Source: Epiperipatus broadwayi (lineage: Eukaryota; Onychophora; Udeonychophora; Euonychophora; Peripatidae). Taken from it: 64,000 nucleotides of DNA. A program made the position numbers and the translations under genes. Below, in pieces: positions 11,991 through 23,149 of this stretch (positions within the stretch are counted from its first letter, which is position 1; every line of letters starts with the position of its first letter). Under the pieces are notes generated by a model. It was not told where the DNA came from, did not search any database, and saw nothing but the letters and a program-made list of their open reading frames with translations. The stretch lies in contig JAQFVV010012394.1 of assembly GCA_028023455.1 (NCBI GenBank), positions 22,400,900 through 22,464,899 on the forward strand, given 5' to 3'.

Positions 11991-12083
11991 CATATATAAA
12001 AGACATTCTGCGGGTTCATCCATGTTAAAATATTTTAAATATTGATATACCGATGAACCTGGAAAATATGTCTTTTATATATA
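11991..12083. repeat. Imperfect hairpin
   Basis: The arms 11991-12021 and about 12051-12083 are near reverse complements (ATATAAAAGACAT..GGGTTCATC against GATGAACCTGG..ATGTCTTTTATAT). The loop is an AT-rich 29 bp. Function unknown. Confidence 0.6.
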
Positions 12084-13604
12084 TATATTGAAGCAGTCAA
12101 TCTTAGCTTAAGATTGTGCTTCATGTTTCTACCTACTAACCTGTGTTTAAACCCCTATTTCCCATCCCGCTCCTTTTTGTCGTGTATATATTTTTATGTA
12201 TATGTTTGAGATGCGTGCCTAAATTATAAAATTTAATGTTTCAATAACATGTTTTAAACTTATTATTAATTCTTTTTATTAATTATTAGTTTTTTATCAA
12301 AGTATTATAGATGTGGCTCAAATATATACATAGGAGCAAAACTTGCTAACAAAATATTGATGTTTTTAAATATTTATTATATGTCATTTTAACTTTTTCT
12401 TTTTAAATTGCTTGTTTTTCTATTAAACTGTATATTTTTTATAAAATCCAACATGGAAGATGCAAGTGTTGTTAATTGTCTAAAAATAATTAGGAGTTGG
12501 AAGCACTATTGTTTTAATCTGGGGAAGGTATTTTTTAATTAAAGTTTTACTTAAAATAAATGGGATTAAGTAGATTAAAGATTTACTTTTGTTAAAAAAA
12601 CATGTCAAGTCTATTTCTAATCTGGAAATAGATTTGAATTTATTTTTGGACATTATCTTACAATTGCATCTTCAAAAACAACTGATAAAAGACAAGGTAT
12701 AAATTGACTGATTTTTAATCAGAGAAGAGATTAGCTACTCTAGTGAAAACATATTACATGTCGCTTGAAATTTAAATAATGTAGCAGTAAATCCATCACT
12801 TCTTGGCTCATTTGGGTCATCATCTTTCATGGCCATACCATCCTGCTGCCCAAGAGTGCAAAGCCCGACCTAAGATCTTCAGTGTGCTAATAGAAGCTTG
12901 CTGCCACAGGAAAACTTGCAATATTTTAAATTGAACTCTTAAAACTGCAAGGTAATTTTTCAAGCCGTCACCTCAAACTAAATCTAGCCTAAATATATTC
13001 TTTAACTTTGTTTTTATATATATATATCTGTAAATGTAATTTTGTTCTCAAATAATTTCTTTATATTTAATCCTATCTCATATGCTCTTAACTTTTTAAT
13101 TTTGGTGCGATCATTTATTTATATATATTTATTATTTGATTTATATATCTGCTTGCTTATTAATATGTCAATCTAAAACAATCTGATGAATTGAATTTTC
13201 TAAAAATCCTTTCTATATTTTTTTAAGTAAACCTTCACGAAGCAAGTTATAAACGTCCATTTAAAACAATGCATTATTAATTAATATACTCACCAGATTG
13301 TTTTTTGAGTCAACATTTTATTTATTATAAAAATATATTTGTTTAATTCTGGATTTTCTACCCTGTGTAAATCCAGAACTTAAGCTAATTAACGCTTTGA
13401 AATCCTATAAAAATATTCTTTATTCATTTCTGGAAGGTGACCGATTATTTTTTTTCTATATAACTGCTAGTTATTTTTTTTTCTATACTCTTAAAATAGT
13501 CTATGCTTAAAATATCAAATAAAGTACTTATATATTTCATTTATTGTAAAATCAACGAACGTGGGATTGATTTATTTTAAATATCAGAAAAGGGATGGGG
13601 GTGA

Positions 13605-13725
13605 ATCTTAATGTTTCTGTTACTAAATCAAATCTTAACGTATAGTTTATTAATTTGAAATGTAAATCTTAATGTTTCTTTTACTAGGTAAAATCTTAAT
13701 GTATATTTTATTAAATGAAATATTC
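13605..13725. repeat. Tandem duplication of about 59 bp
   Basis: Two adjacent diverged units share AATCTTAATGTTTCT, TTACTA, AAATCTTAA and GTATA..TTTATTAA. AT-rich and non-coding. Confidence 0.6.
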
Positions 13726-13934
13726 TCTCTCTATATATATATATTATAATTTCATGGCGTATTATAGTATTCAAACAAGGGTCGTTTATTTTAAAGCTGT
13801 AAAATTTATTCAATGTTGTTAGTGACATTCATTCGTACTGCGTTTCTGTCATTTAGCCTATCTTCGTTCTATATATACAAGCTTCTTAATCTGGGGGTTA
13901 CGACAAGTTCGAACCCATAGATTTCTTCTCAAGT

Positions 13935-14123
13935 CTTCATATAAAAATGCCTCTGGCAGTGATCCCGTAAGTTTGGCACATGCTATGCATATTCTTTCTT
14001 CATATAAAAAGGCCACTAGCGGTGACCCCTAAGTCTGGTACACGCTATGCCCATCCATTTCTTCGTATAAAAAGGCTTCTGGTGGTGACTCATAAGTTTG
14101 GCACACGCTATGCCCATCCATTT
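13935..14123 (-). repeat. Three tandem copies of an exact 63-bp unit length
   Basis: Units start at 13935, 13998 and 14061, each 63 bp, with CTTCATATAAAAA, GGTGA and GCACACGCTATGCCCATCCA as landmarks. The period equals 21 codons. On the minus strand one frame reads MDGHSVCQTYESPPEAFLYE in unit 3 with related peptides in units 2 and 1; unit 2 has a stop. Coding origin is possible but not shown. Confidence 0.75.
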
Positions 14124-15159
14124 CATTTTTCTTCCAGAAGCATGACCTTTTTCTCTTAGTTATTTTAGGCTATTACGTCAGCACCGCAAACTTCTTCGTA
14201 TTTATTATTCCTTTTGCTTCATGACCCAGTTTTAATGCTCTAATATTAAAATTAAGCTTTGCTTAAAAAATATATATAAATGCCAACTACTTCTATTTTA
14301 TTAATTAAATTTATTTCAGTCTTATACAGTCCCACCATCATAATTTATATATCTATTTAAGAGTATCTATGTGCCTTGGGAAAAATAAAGTGTTCGTCTT
14401 ACTATTGTTAAATGATTTTCATTAAATATTTTGTCATAGTTCAAATATAATCTTTTAACTGTCTTTTGTTTATTTTCACAACCTCAATGGCGTGACAATA
14501 ATTTATATCATATGTATAATGAATTTCAGAACGCTCCCCTAAATCATATGTTAGTCACCACATTTCAGAACCATAACCCAAAGCGTTAATAGCAATTTTA
14601 TGTAACTTCTTTCTAATACTGATTGGCATCTTAATATTGGACCACCAAAGATGTGTGTTTCTTTGTAATATATTATTTAGCTAATAAAGAACATATGAGA
14701 AATAATAGCATGAATGACACTATGTAATTATCTACCGCTTGCTCATTCATGCACTTACTAATGTATTTAATTTATAAATGTGTATAAATAATTTTTCATT
14801 ATATTAAACTATATTTTATTATCTAACTTACTTGAGTAGTTTGAATTCCTTTTCCTCCACTTCCACATATTACAGCAATGCTTATGTATATTTTAATATA
14901 GTCATAGTTAATAGATGTCTCATTGTGTTGCTCAGCTTTTCTAGTTGGCCGGATTAAGATTAATTCTCATGTGCCATCACTATTATGTTATTCATTAAGT
15001 GTTAGATCTGGGGCTTAGAGAGTGGGTTCGAATTCAGGCTGGTCCCTGACCTAAATATTGGGCTTGACTGGGTTTGAAGTACATTTTGTGAGTTCCAGCT
15101 CATGTTAGATGGATAAACAGGTTTTGACCGGCACAATATATATATATGCATGCTTTCTA

Positions 15160-16340
15160 GATTTGTACCAACTGCAGACCTCTGTTCACAATATTAAAAA
15201 ATCTGAAGCATACTCCAATCATGCAAATCAATAGATGATCAGTGGATGAATGTTATGATTTTACACTTATGTACAAATTAAGAAAAAAATTAGTCATGCT
15301 GATGTGTTGTCTTGATTGCCACATGTGCATGAACATGAGCTATGGGTTATTAAAATAAATTATATAGCTTCCATAAAATCGAAAGTTTTAAGTGATGCAG
15401 TTGTAGGCAAATGGGGTAAAGATGGTGGTCATTATCAACTGGTTACATAATGGATTAAAGAATGATGACCTTGAATTTGAGCAAGTTACCTAGACAAACC
15501 AAGTTAAATGTTCACAATAGTTTGACAATATATCTGATGATAGATTGTGTATTGATTTCTGCAGAAGGCAGAGGGAAAAGTATTAGAAATATTGCATAAA
15601 AAACATCTGAACCAAAACAACTGCCAAAATGAATGATTTTGTAGCCTCATATAAGCAGTCATATTGAATAGGCAGTTAAGCACTGCAAATCTTGTTACTC
15701 TACAGCTAGACTACCCTGAAAGGAATTACAACCATGGGAACAAGCTATCAAACCATAGCAGTGAACACGTATGGACAATACTGAGTCTTTCAATGGCCAC
15801 ATTCTTTGGTATGCATTGATTCTGGAAATGGATGAAATATAAAATATTAAATTAGCTAATCATATCCCATAGGTTTCCAGAACTGATCATTTTAAATAAT
15901 GGAATTGGATTAGTTTCTCTAAAAAAATCTCTAGCTAGCAATGGGATCTGGCATGTTTTAAGTCTTCTCTATCATCCTGAGTCAAATGGATTAGTCAATG
16001 AGACAATGCAGCAGTTGTAGCAAAATTTAAATAAAATCAAATATGAAAATATTTATGAAGCTTTACTTGTCATTATGATGTTTTCCAAACATTTTACACC
16101 AAGCATGTCTGAGGAAATGTTGATGAGGCAAACATTTCTGACTTGTATATGAATGTTGGGTCACTAGACAAATCAAGAAAAAGAATAAATTATAAACTAT
16201 GAAATATATTATTAAGTGAAAGAATATGTGATGAAAAAACAGTAGCAAACCAGAATTGTATCGAAAACACTGTCAAGACAACTAAAATTTTTGCCGTCCT
16301 CTCATGGAAATGAAATCCATAAACACATAATCCATATAAA
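15160..16340 (+). pseudogene. RNase H end and integrase remnant of gypsy copy A
   Basis: Near 15240-15310 the frame reads YKLRKKISHADVLS, the hallmark end of the gypsy RNase H region (usually R-K-x-x-x-H-A-D-A-L-S-R). Further on, CKSCYSTARLP followed by KELQPWE near 15680-15740 matches the HHCC zinc-finger end and the start of the integrase core. Near 15980-16020, YHPESNGLVNETMQQL matches the conserved H-P-x-S-N-G-x-x-E-x-x-x-Q-x-x motif that carries the third catalytic residue. Stops and frameshifts are frequent. Dead copy. Confidence 0.7.
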
Positions 16341-16684
16341 AAGCCATGAATGTGAGTAACTCAAAGTTGAGAATGAGAGAACATGTTCTGCATTAGGTGA
16401 AGAAAGTGGTCCTGTGATAAAGAATGATTATGTTGATGTGCCATTGGAAGTATGAAAGCAAAAGATACAGGGGTGAGCTGTTTGAAGAAGCAGATCCTTT
16501 GATAGTGAATAACACCTTGACTAATTTCCAGAGGTAATTCATGGAAAAAATATTCAATGTGTAATTAACTGATGAAGATGGCAGAGAAAGTACAGTGGAG
16601 GAAGAACCACCAAGATTGTCTAGAAATTGAAAGACTGGAACAGTTTAAATACTATATAATCAAACATTTCAGTGATTTTCTAGA

Positions 16685-17125
16685 ATGACTAATAAAATAA
16701 TATTACATGTATTTGTATACGTATATTATTAATTGGTATAAAATAATATTATTTATTGTATGAAATGTTTGTGTATAAAAAATAGACAAGAAATTAAATG
16801 ATCTCCCACTAGATTAAGCACTGCAGAAAACCTCAAAGATATAAAAGACCCAGATAATGCAGATTGTGATGATGAATGCAGAAGTGTAGTATTGTATGTA
16901 ATGTGAGATGTAGTGTCTATTTTTATTGAGTTGTAAGATTGCATAAGGATTATCAAGTAAGATGGTCATTAAGTCTTTTTCATCTATGTAATGTTAGTAA
17001 GTTCAGATGTATTAAATATCACTGCTATATTAATTGATTCTGTTTGATTGAACCATTTGATACTTGTTCAGCTGTAACAGTCAAGAGACCATGGGATGTA
17101 GCAATAGTAATAAATGGGAGAAAAG
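16685..17125 (+). mobile_element. 3' LTR of gypsy copy A
   Basis: The block is collinear with 54080-54530, the 5' LTR of copy B. Shared landmarks include GACTAATAAAATA, TGTAGTATT, GTGTCT.TTTTATTGA, TTAAATATCACTGC, CATTTGATACTT and GTTCA. Divergence between the two LTRs is high, so both insertions are old. Exact boundaries are estimates. Confidence 0.7.
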
Positions 17126-17899
17126 TTATTGGAAAAAAGTCTATCACCCAGAGAGATGAAAGTGAGACATTTTGCTATTTACTTTATTTTAAAAGAAATA
17201 TATGAGAAAACATATACTCCATAATATTTATGCATCCATTTAATTTACTATTAATAATTATCTTATTATTTTTTAAAATTTTTATTATACTTATATGCAC
17301 ATGCTACACGTACAAAAACGCAACTGTGTTCCATATATGTACATGTTGAAAAGTACTGTTCACTTGCATTTCAATAAACAATACATATTACATTCTAATC
17401 AATGTTTATCAACAAAACATGAATATTATATACTCTTTACAATTAAAAAAGGGAGAGAAAAAAAAAATATAAAATTTCTCACCTTCTCTTTATTTTTTTT
17501 TTTTTAATTTGAATTTTTTTTTAAGATTAATTTCAAAAGATTGTAACGAAACCCTTGAAAATTCCCACCCAGAGAGAGTTTCATTTTATTAAGTAATTTA
17601 ATTGCACTATTGTTTCCATAGATTCATCAGTTATTAATTATGTAGTTTCATGATATGTGTTTGATCACATTTACATAGATCAGTGGCTAATACATTCCTT
17701 TCATAAAAGAGATAAGCCCAATGGCCATGGTCCAGTCTAGGAAGATCAAGAACAGCTTACTTTATAATAGTTAAATGTTTATATCATAGTGTTTTGTGTG
17801 TATATTTTTGGTTTAACGTCCAAAAGTAGGATCTTCATTTGAACAAACTATATTTTAAATTAATATAAAGTTCAATTTGCTTAAAACTTTACTTAATTT
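17126..17899. other. AT-rich stretch without recognisable features
   Basis: Nothing beyond poly-T and poly-A tracts (around 17455-17520) is visible. Frames such as 17295-17507 are AT-rich and uninformative. Confidence 0.5.
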
Positions 17900-18460
17900 T
17901 TATTAGCGTTTTATATGCAACCACGTAGGAGGATATCAAAACATTCAGATATGTGCTGTTGGTATTAATTTGCTTGCATTCACCCGTCAATAGGTTTAAT
18001 TCTATTATGATTTATATAATTCAAATGACAGAGTATTTATATAAATTTAAGTCTATAAATCATAGGAAAAAGACAATATTTCATTTTTAATTACACATGA
18101 CATTACATTATCTCAATTTTGAATATCTGTACATAATTTGTATTAGCGATTTATGGGTCATCATGTGGGAAGGAACAAAAACATTTAGATATGCACTATT
18201 GCTATTAATTAGTTAAAAATGAGATGCTGTCTCTTTTCTATGAGGTATAGAAATACCCTGTCATTAGAATTATAGTTCACATTAACATAAAATCCTGAAT
18301 TAAGCACAGTTAACAAATGTTGTTTTATATAATAATCTCTAAGCACAGAAAATTCCTATATGCATTTAAAACATTTATTGACGGGTTGATGGACGGAAAT
18401 TAATAGCAATAGTGAATGTCTGAACATTTTGGTTTCCTTCCACATGATTATTTAAAAACT
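17900..18460. repeat. Three related 80-90 bp units, the last inverted
   Basis: Units at about 17900-17990 and 18140-18212 share TTATTAGCG, ACATT.AGATATG and TTG.TATTAATT in direct orientation. The unit at 18373-18460 matches them in reverse complement, including ACCCGTCAATA of the first and TGCTATTAATT of the second. Units 2 and 3 therefore form a foldback. Similar in design to the foldbacks at 18.9 and 20.6 kb, but of a different sequence family. Confidence 0.65.
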
Positions 18461-19265
18461 TTTTATATATTTTTTGTAGGAATATGTAAACAACAAGAAA
18501 GGATTAATTTTAGATTTACTAGTAATATTTCTCGTACTAATATTTAAATGAATATTTAGAAACTTAGTGTAGAAGCTTTTTATCCAATCAAGAACACAAT
18601 ATTTACCAGCAGAATGCATAGGTGCTAAATAGACTGTTTTTAAAAATATTTGTCACAATGACAAGTAGTGCCATCTAGCTTTCCAAGAAAATTAGCCTAA
18701 AAAATCAAAGACTATATTCCAGTGACAAAATTATTCCCTGTTGTTTAACGACAAATTTGAGCTTACTGTCTTCATGGAATTATAAATAATGCCGAAAACA
18801 TTGAAATATATTTCCAACCTTTTTATATTGTTATTAGAAAAGTTTTCTAACTCAAAAAAGGATTTTTTTTTTGAAATATCAAAGTTATATTAGATGTGAT
18901 ATGGTGGAATATTTCCATCATCTATGAGTGAATGTTGAATGTATAGAAAATTTTAAACTTTATTTAAACTTTCCAAATACAAACAACTTGTTAGTAATAA
19001 CACACAAATAGACAACACAGATTAGTAATTACACAACGTTTTGAGTAGTATTATTCTCCACTTTTCTTCAGGTTTTGCTGGCCTATATGCACAGTGACAA
19101 TATTCACTTAGAAGTTGAACTCGCACCTTTAGGTTCTTGAATATCAAATTTAAGGCAAACACTCTACCAACTGAGATATTCTGTGAAAGGCAACATATAA
19201 TAGAAATTTAATATATTTATAAATGAGGGTTGGTTTAAATCCTCCTGAGTCATTCAATTTTTTTT

Positions 19266-19457
19266 ATGAGAAAGGCTAATGAGTTTAATTGGGAAAATAC
19301 AAAGATATTGGATAAAGAGGAAAAAATGCATAGAAAAAAGTTCAAGGAAGCGGCTCATATGACAGTAAATAATCCTAAAAGTCAACCCAGTGTGGAAATG
19401 CACAAGGCATGGAAGCCTCCAATTAATCTTTCTCTTAGTAAAAATATTAAACAATAA
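19266..19457 (+). pseudogene. C-terminal fragment resembling Penelope-like (GIY-YIG) ORF
   Basis: The loop of the foldback contains a 63-codon open frame with NEFNWENTKILDKEE, KKFKEAAHM and QPSVEMHKAW...INL. The pattern F-x-W-x-x-x-x-x-L-D-x-E, then R/K-K-x-x-x-E-A-x-H-I resembles the tail that follows the GIY-YIG endonuclease domain in Penelope-like elements. The endonuclease and reverse transcriptase are not present. The start methionine lies in the arm and is probably fortuitous. Only family-level similarity by eye supports this. Confidence 0.45.
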
Positions 19458-19574
19458 TAATAAAATAAAGAAAACTCATTAGCCTTGCTCATAAAAAAAA
19501 TTGAAAGACTCGGGAGGATTTGAACAAACCCTCATATATAAATATATTAAATTTCTACTATATGTTGCCTTTGG

Positions 19575-19652
19575 CAGAATAGCCCAGTGACTTAGAGTGT
19601 TTGCCTTAAATTGGATATTCAAGAATCTAAAGATGTGAGTTCAACTTCTAAG
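19575..19652 (+). other. tRNA-like A and B boxes within the foldback arm
   Basis: The right arm reads AATAGCCCAGTGACTTAGAG (A-box-like, as in tRNA D-arms) and, 40 nt on, GTGAGTTCAACTTC (B-box-like GWTCRANNC). The matching region of the left arm (about 19107-19184) carries the same boxes on the minus strand, and the second foldback has a decayed version at 21005-21080. It cannot be called a functional tRNA: the T-arm and acceptor pairing are poor. Confidence 0.5.
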
Positions 19653-19875
19653 TAAAAATTGCCACTGTGCATATAGGCCAACAACACGTGAAGAAGAGTG
19701 AAGAATAAAAACTACTCAAAACATTGTGTAATTACTAACCTGTGTTGTCTATTTGTGTGTTATTACAAACAAGTTTTTTGTATATGGAAAGTTTAAATAA
19801 AGGTTGAAATTTCCTATACATTCAACATTCACTCGTAGATGATGGAAATTGCCCAACATATCACATCTAATAATA

Positions 19876-20604
19876 AACCATCATCACAAACCTTCAGACA
19901 AATGTTAAAGTTATATCATTATCATACTTGAATTTTTGCATTCTATTTTGGAAAGATGACTAATAAATATATTTATAACTAAAGGAGATATTTAAATTCA
20001 TTGCCATCTTTATCATTTATATATTTAGTATATAAATATGTCAACACTTTCTCTATTTTTTCACCTGCTTCTTTTAAAATGATAAAAATAATCCTCCCAT
20101 TGCCTGTATGTTTTTTTTTTTTCATTTAAGATTCTTGGCAATTCTGAATTTGTAATAATTGTAGGGGATACTTTGTTTTATTGCTCTATATTATTATATA
20201 ATTTCTTAAAAAAACTATTTTACATACTTATGAAGCTATCTCTAAGTTCTAGTAATACTTCCATCTTTGTTTCTTAATGCAGAAACAAACTTTGTTTTTA
20301 ATAGCAAAATATCATTTCACACTTTTGATGATTTTATCCTTTCTGTAGTTTCCTTGCCTATTCACAATTCAATTTTTTTTATATCATTATTATTATTCAT
20401 ACTGTTTACAATACTAGCTATTCGATTTACTGGAAATTGTAGATTTTAGTATTACCTATCTTTTTTTTGCAATTTATAATGGAATATCAGTTATCTTCCT
20501 ATGGATTTCAGTCACATTTGAACTATTGTCAAAGTTGTTAATATTTTAAAACTATTTCATTTTTAAACTTAAATTTATTGTAGTTTTTATGAAGATTAGA
20601 TATA
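19876..20604. other. AT-rich stretch without recognisable features
   Basis: Spacer between the two related foldbacks. Short AT-rich frames only (for example 20267-20449), with no recognisable motif. Confidence 0.5.
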
Positions 20605-21305
20605 TCAAATTTTAGTACCTGTTATAAAATGTTGGACTATTTCTGTCATTTATCATTAAATGTTGAATGTCTAGAAAATTTGTAATCTTTATTTAACATT
20701 TCAAATACAAATGATTATTTGTAAATTACTAGACTATGCAACATTTCAAATGGTGTTATTCTTTGCTTTTCTTCAGGTGTTGCTGGCTGGCCAGTGACAG
20801 TATTAGCAGAGGAATCAAACACATCTTTAAATGCTTGAATATTACATTTTAAACAATCCTCTAATCAACTGAACTATTCAGTCAGTAGAAATTTCAAAAT
20901 CCTCTTAATTCCCCCAATTCTCAGTCATAAGTATATTGAACCAAAACACAGACTAAATAAATTGAGCCAACTCTCATAGACAAGCATATAAAATTTCTCA
21001 AGACAGAAGAGCTCAATTGATTAATGTGTTGCCTTAAAATTCTATATGCAAGAATCTAAAGATATGAGTTTTATTTCTATGCTAATATTGTCAATGGTCA
21101 GGCCACCAAGATCTCAAGAAAAGCAAAGAATAATACAATTTCAAATGTTATGTAGTCTACTAACTCATGCTGCTTATTTGTGTGTTATTAACTAACAGTT
21201 GTTTTTATTTCAAAAGTGTAAATAAAGTTTAACATTTTCTAGATATTCAACATTTAAGGATAGATCATGGAAAGAGTCCCACATAATATAACATCTAAAA
21301 TATCA
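20605..21305. mobile_element. Second, older foldback of the 18884-19875 family
   Basis: The left arm (about 20605-20940) and right arm (about 20955-21305) are diverged reverse complements and match the arms of the first foldback: ATTAAATGTTGAATGTCTAG, CTTTTCTTCAGGTGTTGCTG, ATTTGTGTGTTATTA and AACATCTAAAATATCATC. The loop is only about 15 bp, so no coding piece is left. tRNA-like sequence is present but decayed (AGCTCAATTGATTAATGTG). Confidence 0.7.
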
Positions 21306-22034
21306 TCATCACAAAACCTTCTGGCATAAAGTGCTAATAGTGTTTTTTTCATAATAGTTTTTGTCTCTTCAATTTTGCACTAATACAGATATTCCATTTC
21401 ACTAATTGACAACGTATTCCTATGTTGAAGCTAAGAACTTTACCATTTGGAAATATATATTTTCTAATAATAAAAATATAATTTAATTCTGCCATATTTA
21501 TTTAAATTCTTACATGGCGATTTCTGGTTAACATTTTTCTCACAGTAACAATTTATAACATACAGTTGTTTTTTCATTTTTTCTGTGAGCTCAATACATC
21601 TGTGACCTCTCTCATTTCTGTTACCATAATCAAATTTATCCACATAACTTAAATCTTTCAATCATTAACAAATTTAAGCATTAAAGTTTTCTTTGAAAAT
21701 TTTAGTCTAGTTTCATTTGATCAAAAGCATTGTGTACATTCATTTAAAAACCTCTAATTCTTATCTTAATAAAAAATTGTTTGGACATACACCTGGATTA
21801 TCTGCATTTGATGTCTTCCATTGATTTGAATAACTAATATTGCCATTCGGTCTGAAATATAACAAATATTTATAATAATGTTTTTATAATTTTTAGTTAT
21901 ACTGAATTCCATTCAGTTGTTGTTCAAATATTTGTGCCTTTGTAGTGAAATGCATGACCACATTTAAATTAATTGTCTCTCTACATTTGCCTTTACAACT
22001 ATAAAATTCAACTTAGTTCCTCTTATGTTTGTAT
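21306..22034. other. AT-rich stretch without recognisable features
   Basis: Spacer between the second foldback and the gypsy LTR. I see no motif or repeat structure. Confidence 0.5.
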
Positions 22035-22077
22035 GTGATCATATATATATAAACACAAACGTGTGTTAAAACGTTTT

Positions 22078-22144
22078 ATAATATATATATTTATTAGTAA
22101 AACATGACTATAATATATATATTTATTAGTAAAACATGACTACA
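22078..22144. repeat. Tandem duplication of 37 bp in the 3' LTR
   Basis: TATATATATTTATTAGTAAA followed by ACATGACTA occurs twice in a row. The right LTR has one copy only (about 24918-24950). The unit includes the LTR polyadenylation-type region on the minus strand (AATAAATA). Confidence 0.75.
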
Positions 22145-23149
22145 ATTATATGTTCATATTTACAATATATTTTACAAGGGCTATTCTGTGCCTGCTACTG
22201 TTTGGCAATGTGTAGCACCTACTTCTAGTGTGAAGTGTGGAAGAAGAGACATCATGTGCCCTTATATATTCCCTACAACTCTCAGCTGTATCTTGGCAAC
22301 CTGTGGTGTGAGAAGGTATGATGATATTTTATGACAGCTTGCCTCATGCCAATATTTGATTCTATCATCTTCAAATTGTGAATGAGGACTTGCCTTGCTG
22401 CAACAACTATTTAGCTTTGATAGTTATTGTTTGAAGAACATGTATTATGTCTTAAAAGATTGACAGTAATTGTCTGCAAAACATATAAATGGCCATTCAG
22501 TTTTGACAGTAGTTCTCTATGAGTGTGTGTGACCATTCAGATATGTGATCATTGTTGAAGAGAATGAGGATTCTATCTTTCAGTATTGTGATAATAGTTG
22601 TCTTACCTTATCTCTAAAAAGTCTGATTCTTTATTGCCACATCATCATCCTTAATGGAAACATTCAGATTCAGTGAGCATTGTCAACTTTTGAAATATTC
22701 TTGCCATTGGCTGTGCGGTATCTATCAGTAGGTTCATGTTGATGAATGTTCAGTTTAACCTAGATGAGGTGGAATCTGAAATAGTGTTTTACTTGAAGAC
22801 AAGGGCATATATGGCATTCCAACCTCCTGGATAAAATTAGCCTTGGAGAATGTAATCATGCAGGTGCATCAGTAGGCATCTTCATTTTGTAGTTTCATCA
22901 GGCTGGTATCTTCATCAGCATATCCAGTGTCATCATTGTTACATATCATGAAATTGCAGATTCACCACAGCTGACTGATGTCTTACTTTTGGTTTGCAAC
23001 TTTGTCATTTGGTGAGAGTTTTCTTTGGTTGGTCTTGGAACTGTGGCTTCATGTCAGTTGGCTGATGACTCATCACTATCAGTTTGCACATCTTTATCAT
23101 GTGATGGCCAGTGATGTGTCATTTAACATTAGTTGGTTTTGGTGATGAT

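Larger units (their letters stand above)
11962..15145. mobile_element. 3.2-kb insertion of unknown type inside gypsy copy A
   Basis: Copy B (57060-57125) reads straight through the site where copy A is split, so this block is an insertion. Both edges lie in (AT)n tracts, which hides any target duplication. Inside are an imperfect hairpin (11991-12083), a 59-bp duplication (13605-13725), a 63-bp triplicate (13935-14123) and a B-box-like GGGTTCGAATTC near 15028. No terminal inverted repeat or known protein is visible. It could be a composite of several old insertions. Confidence 0.6.
9905..17130 (+). mobile_element. Decayed Ty3/gypsy retrotransposon, copy A (family G2)
   Basis: Plus-strand remnants appear in the order gag (10027-10248), a knuckle-like CHDCDVENH near 10520, protease remnant near 10700, RT connection and RNase H (about 11310-11690), RNase H end and integrase (15160-16340), and a 3' LTR (about 16685-17125). 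The block from 9905 is collinear with copy B at 54.08-57.39 kb. The 5' LTR is missing and a 3.2-kb insertion splits it at 11962-15145. Relative to copy B the RT palm region (about 56020-56430 in B) is absent. In the protease the catalytic triad region reads MEIVSGEN where D-[ST]-G is expected. Confidence 0.75.
18884..19875. mobile_element. Large foldback with 400-bp arms, probable Penelope-like element derivative
   Basis: The left arm (18884-19286) and right arm (19472-19875) are reverse complements with scattered mismatches. The loop is about 185 bp. Landmarks in the right arm, read on the plus strand, are AAAACTCATTAGCC, GAGGATTTGAACAAACC, a tRNA-like stretch (19575-19652), GAAGAATAAAAACTACTC, GTGTGTTATTACAAACAAG and ATTCAACATTCACTC. 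The loop encodes a peptide like the C terminus of Penelope-like proteins. Penelope elements are known to carry terminal repeats that can be direct or inverted, so an inverted arrangement around the 3' coding end fits that group. The read-out is inference from motif style. Confidence 0.65.
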
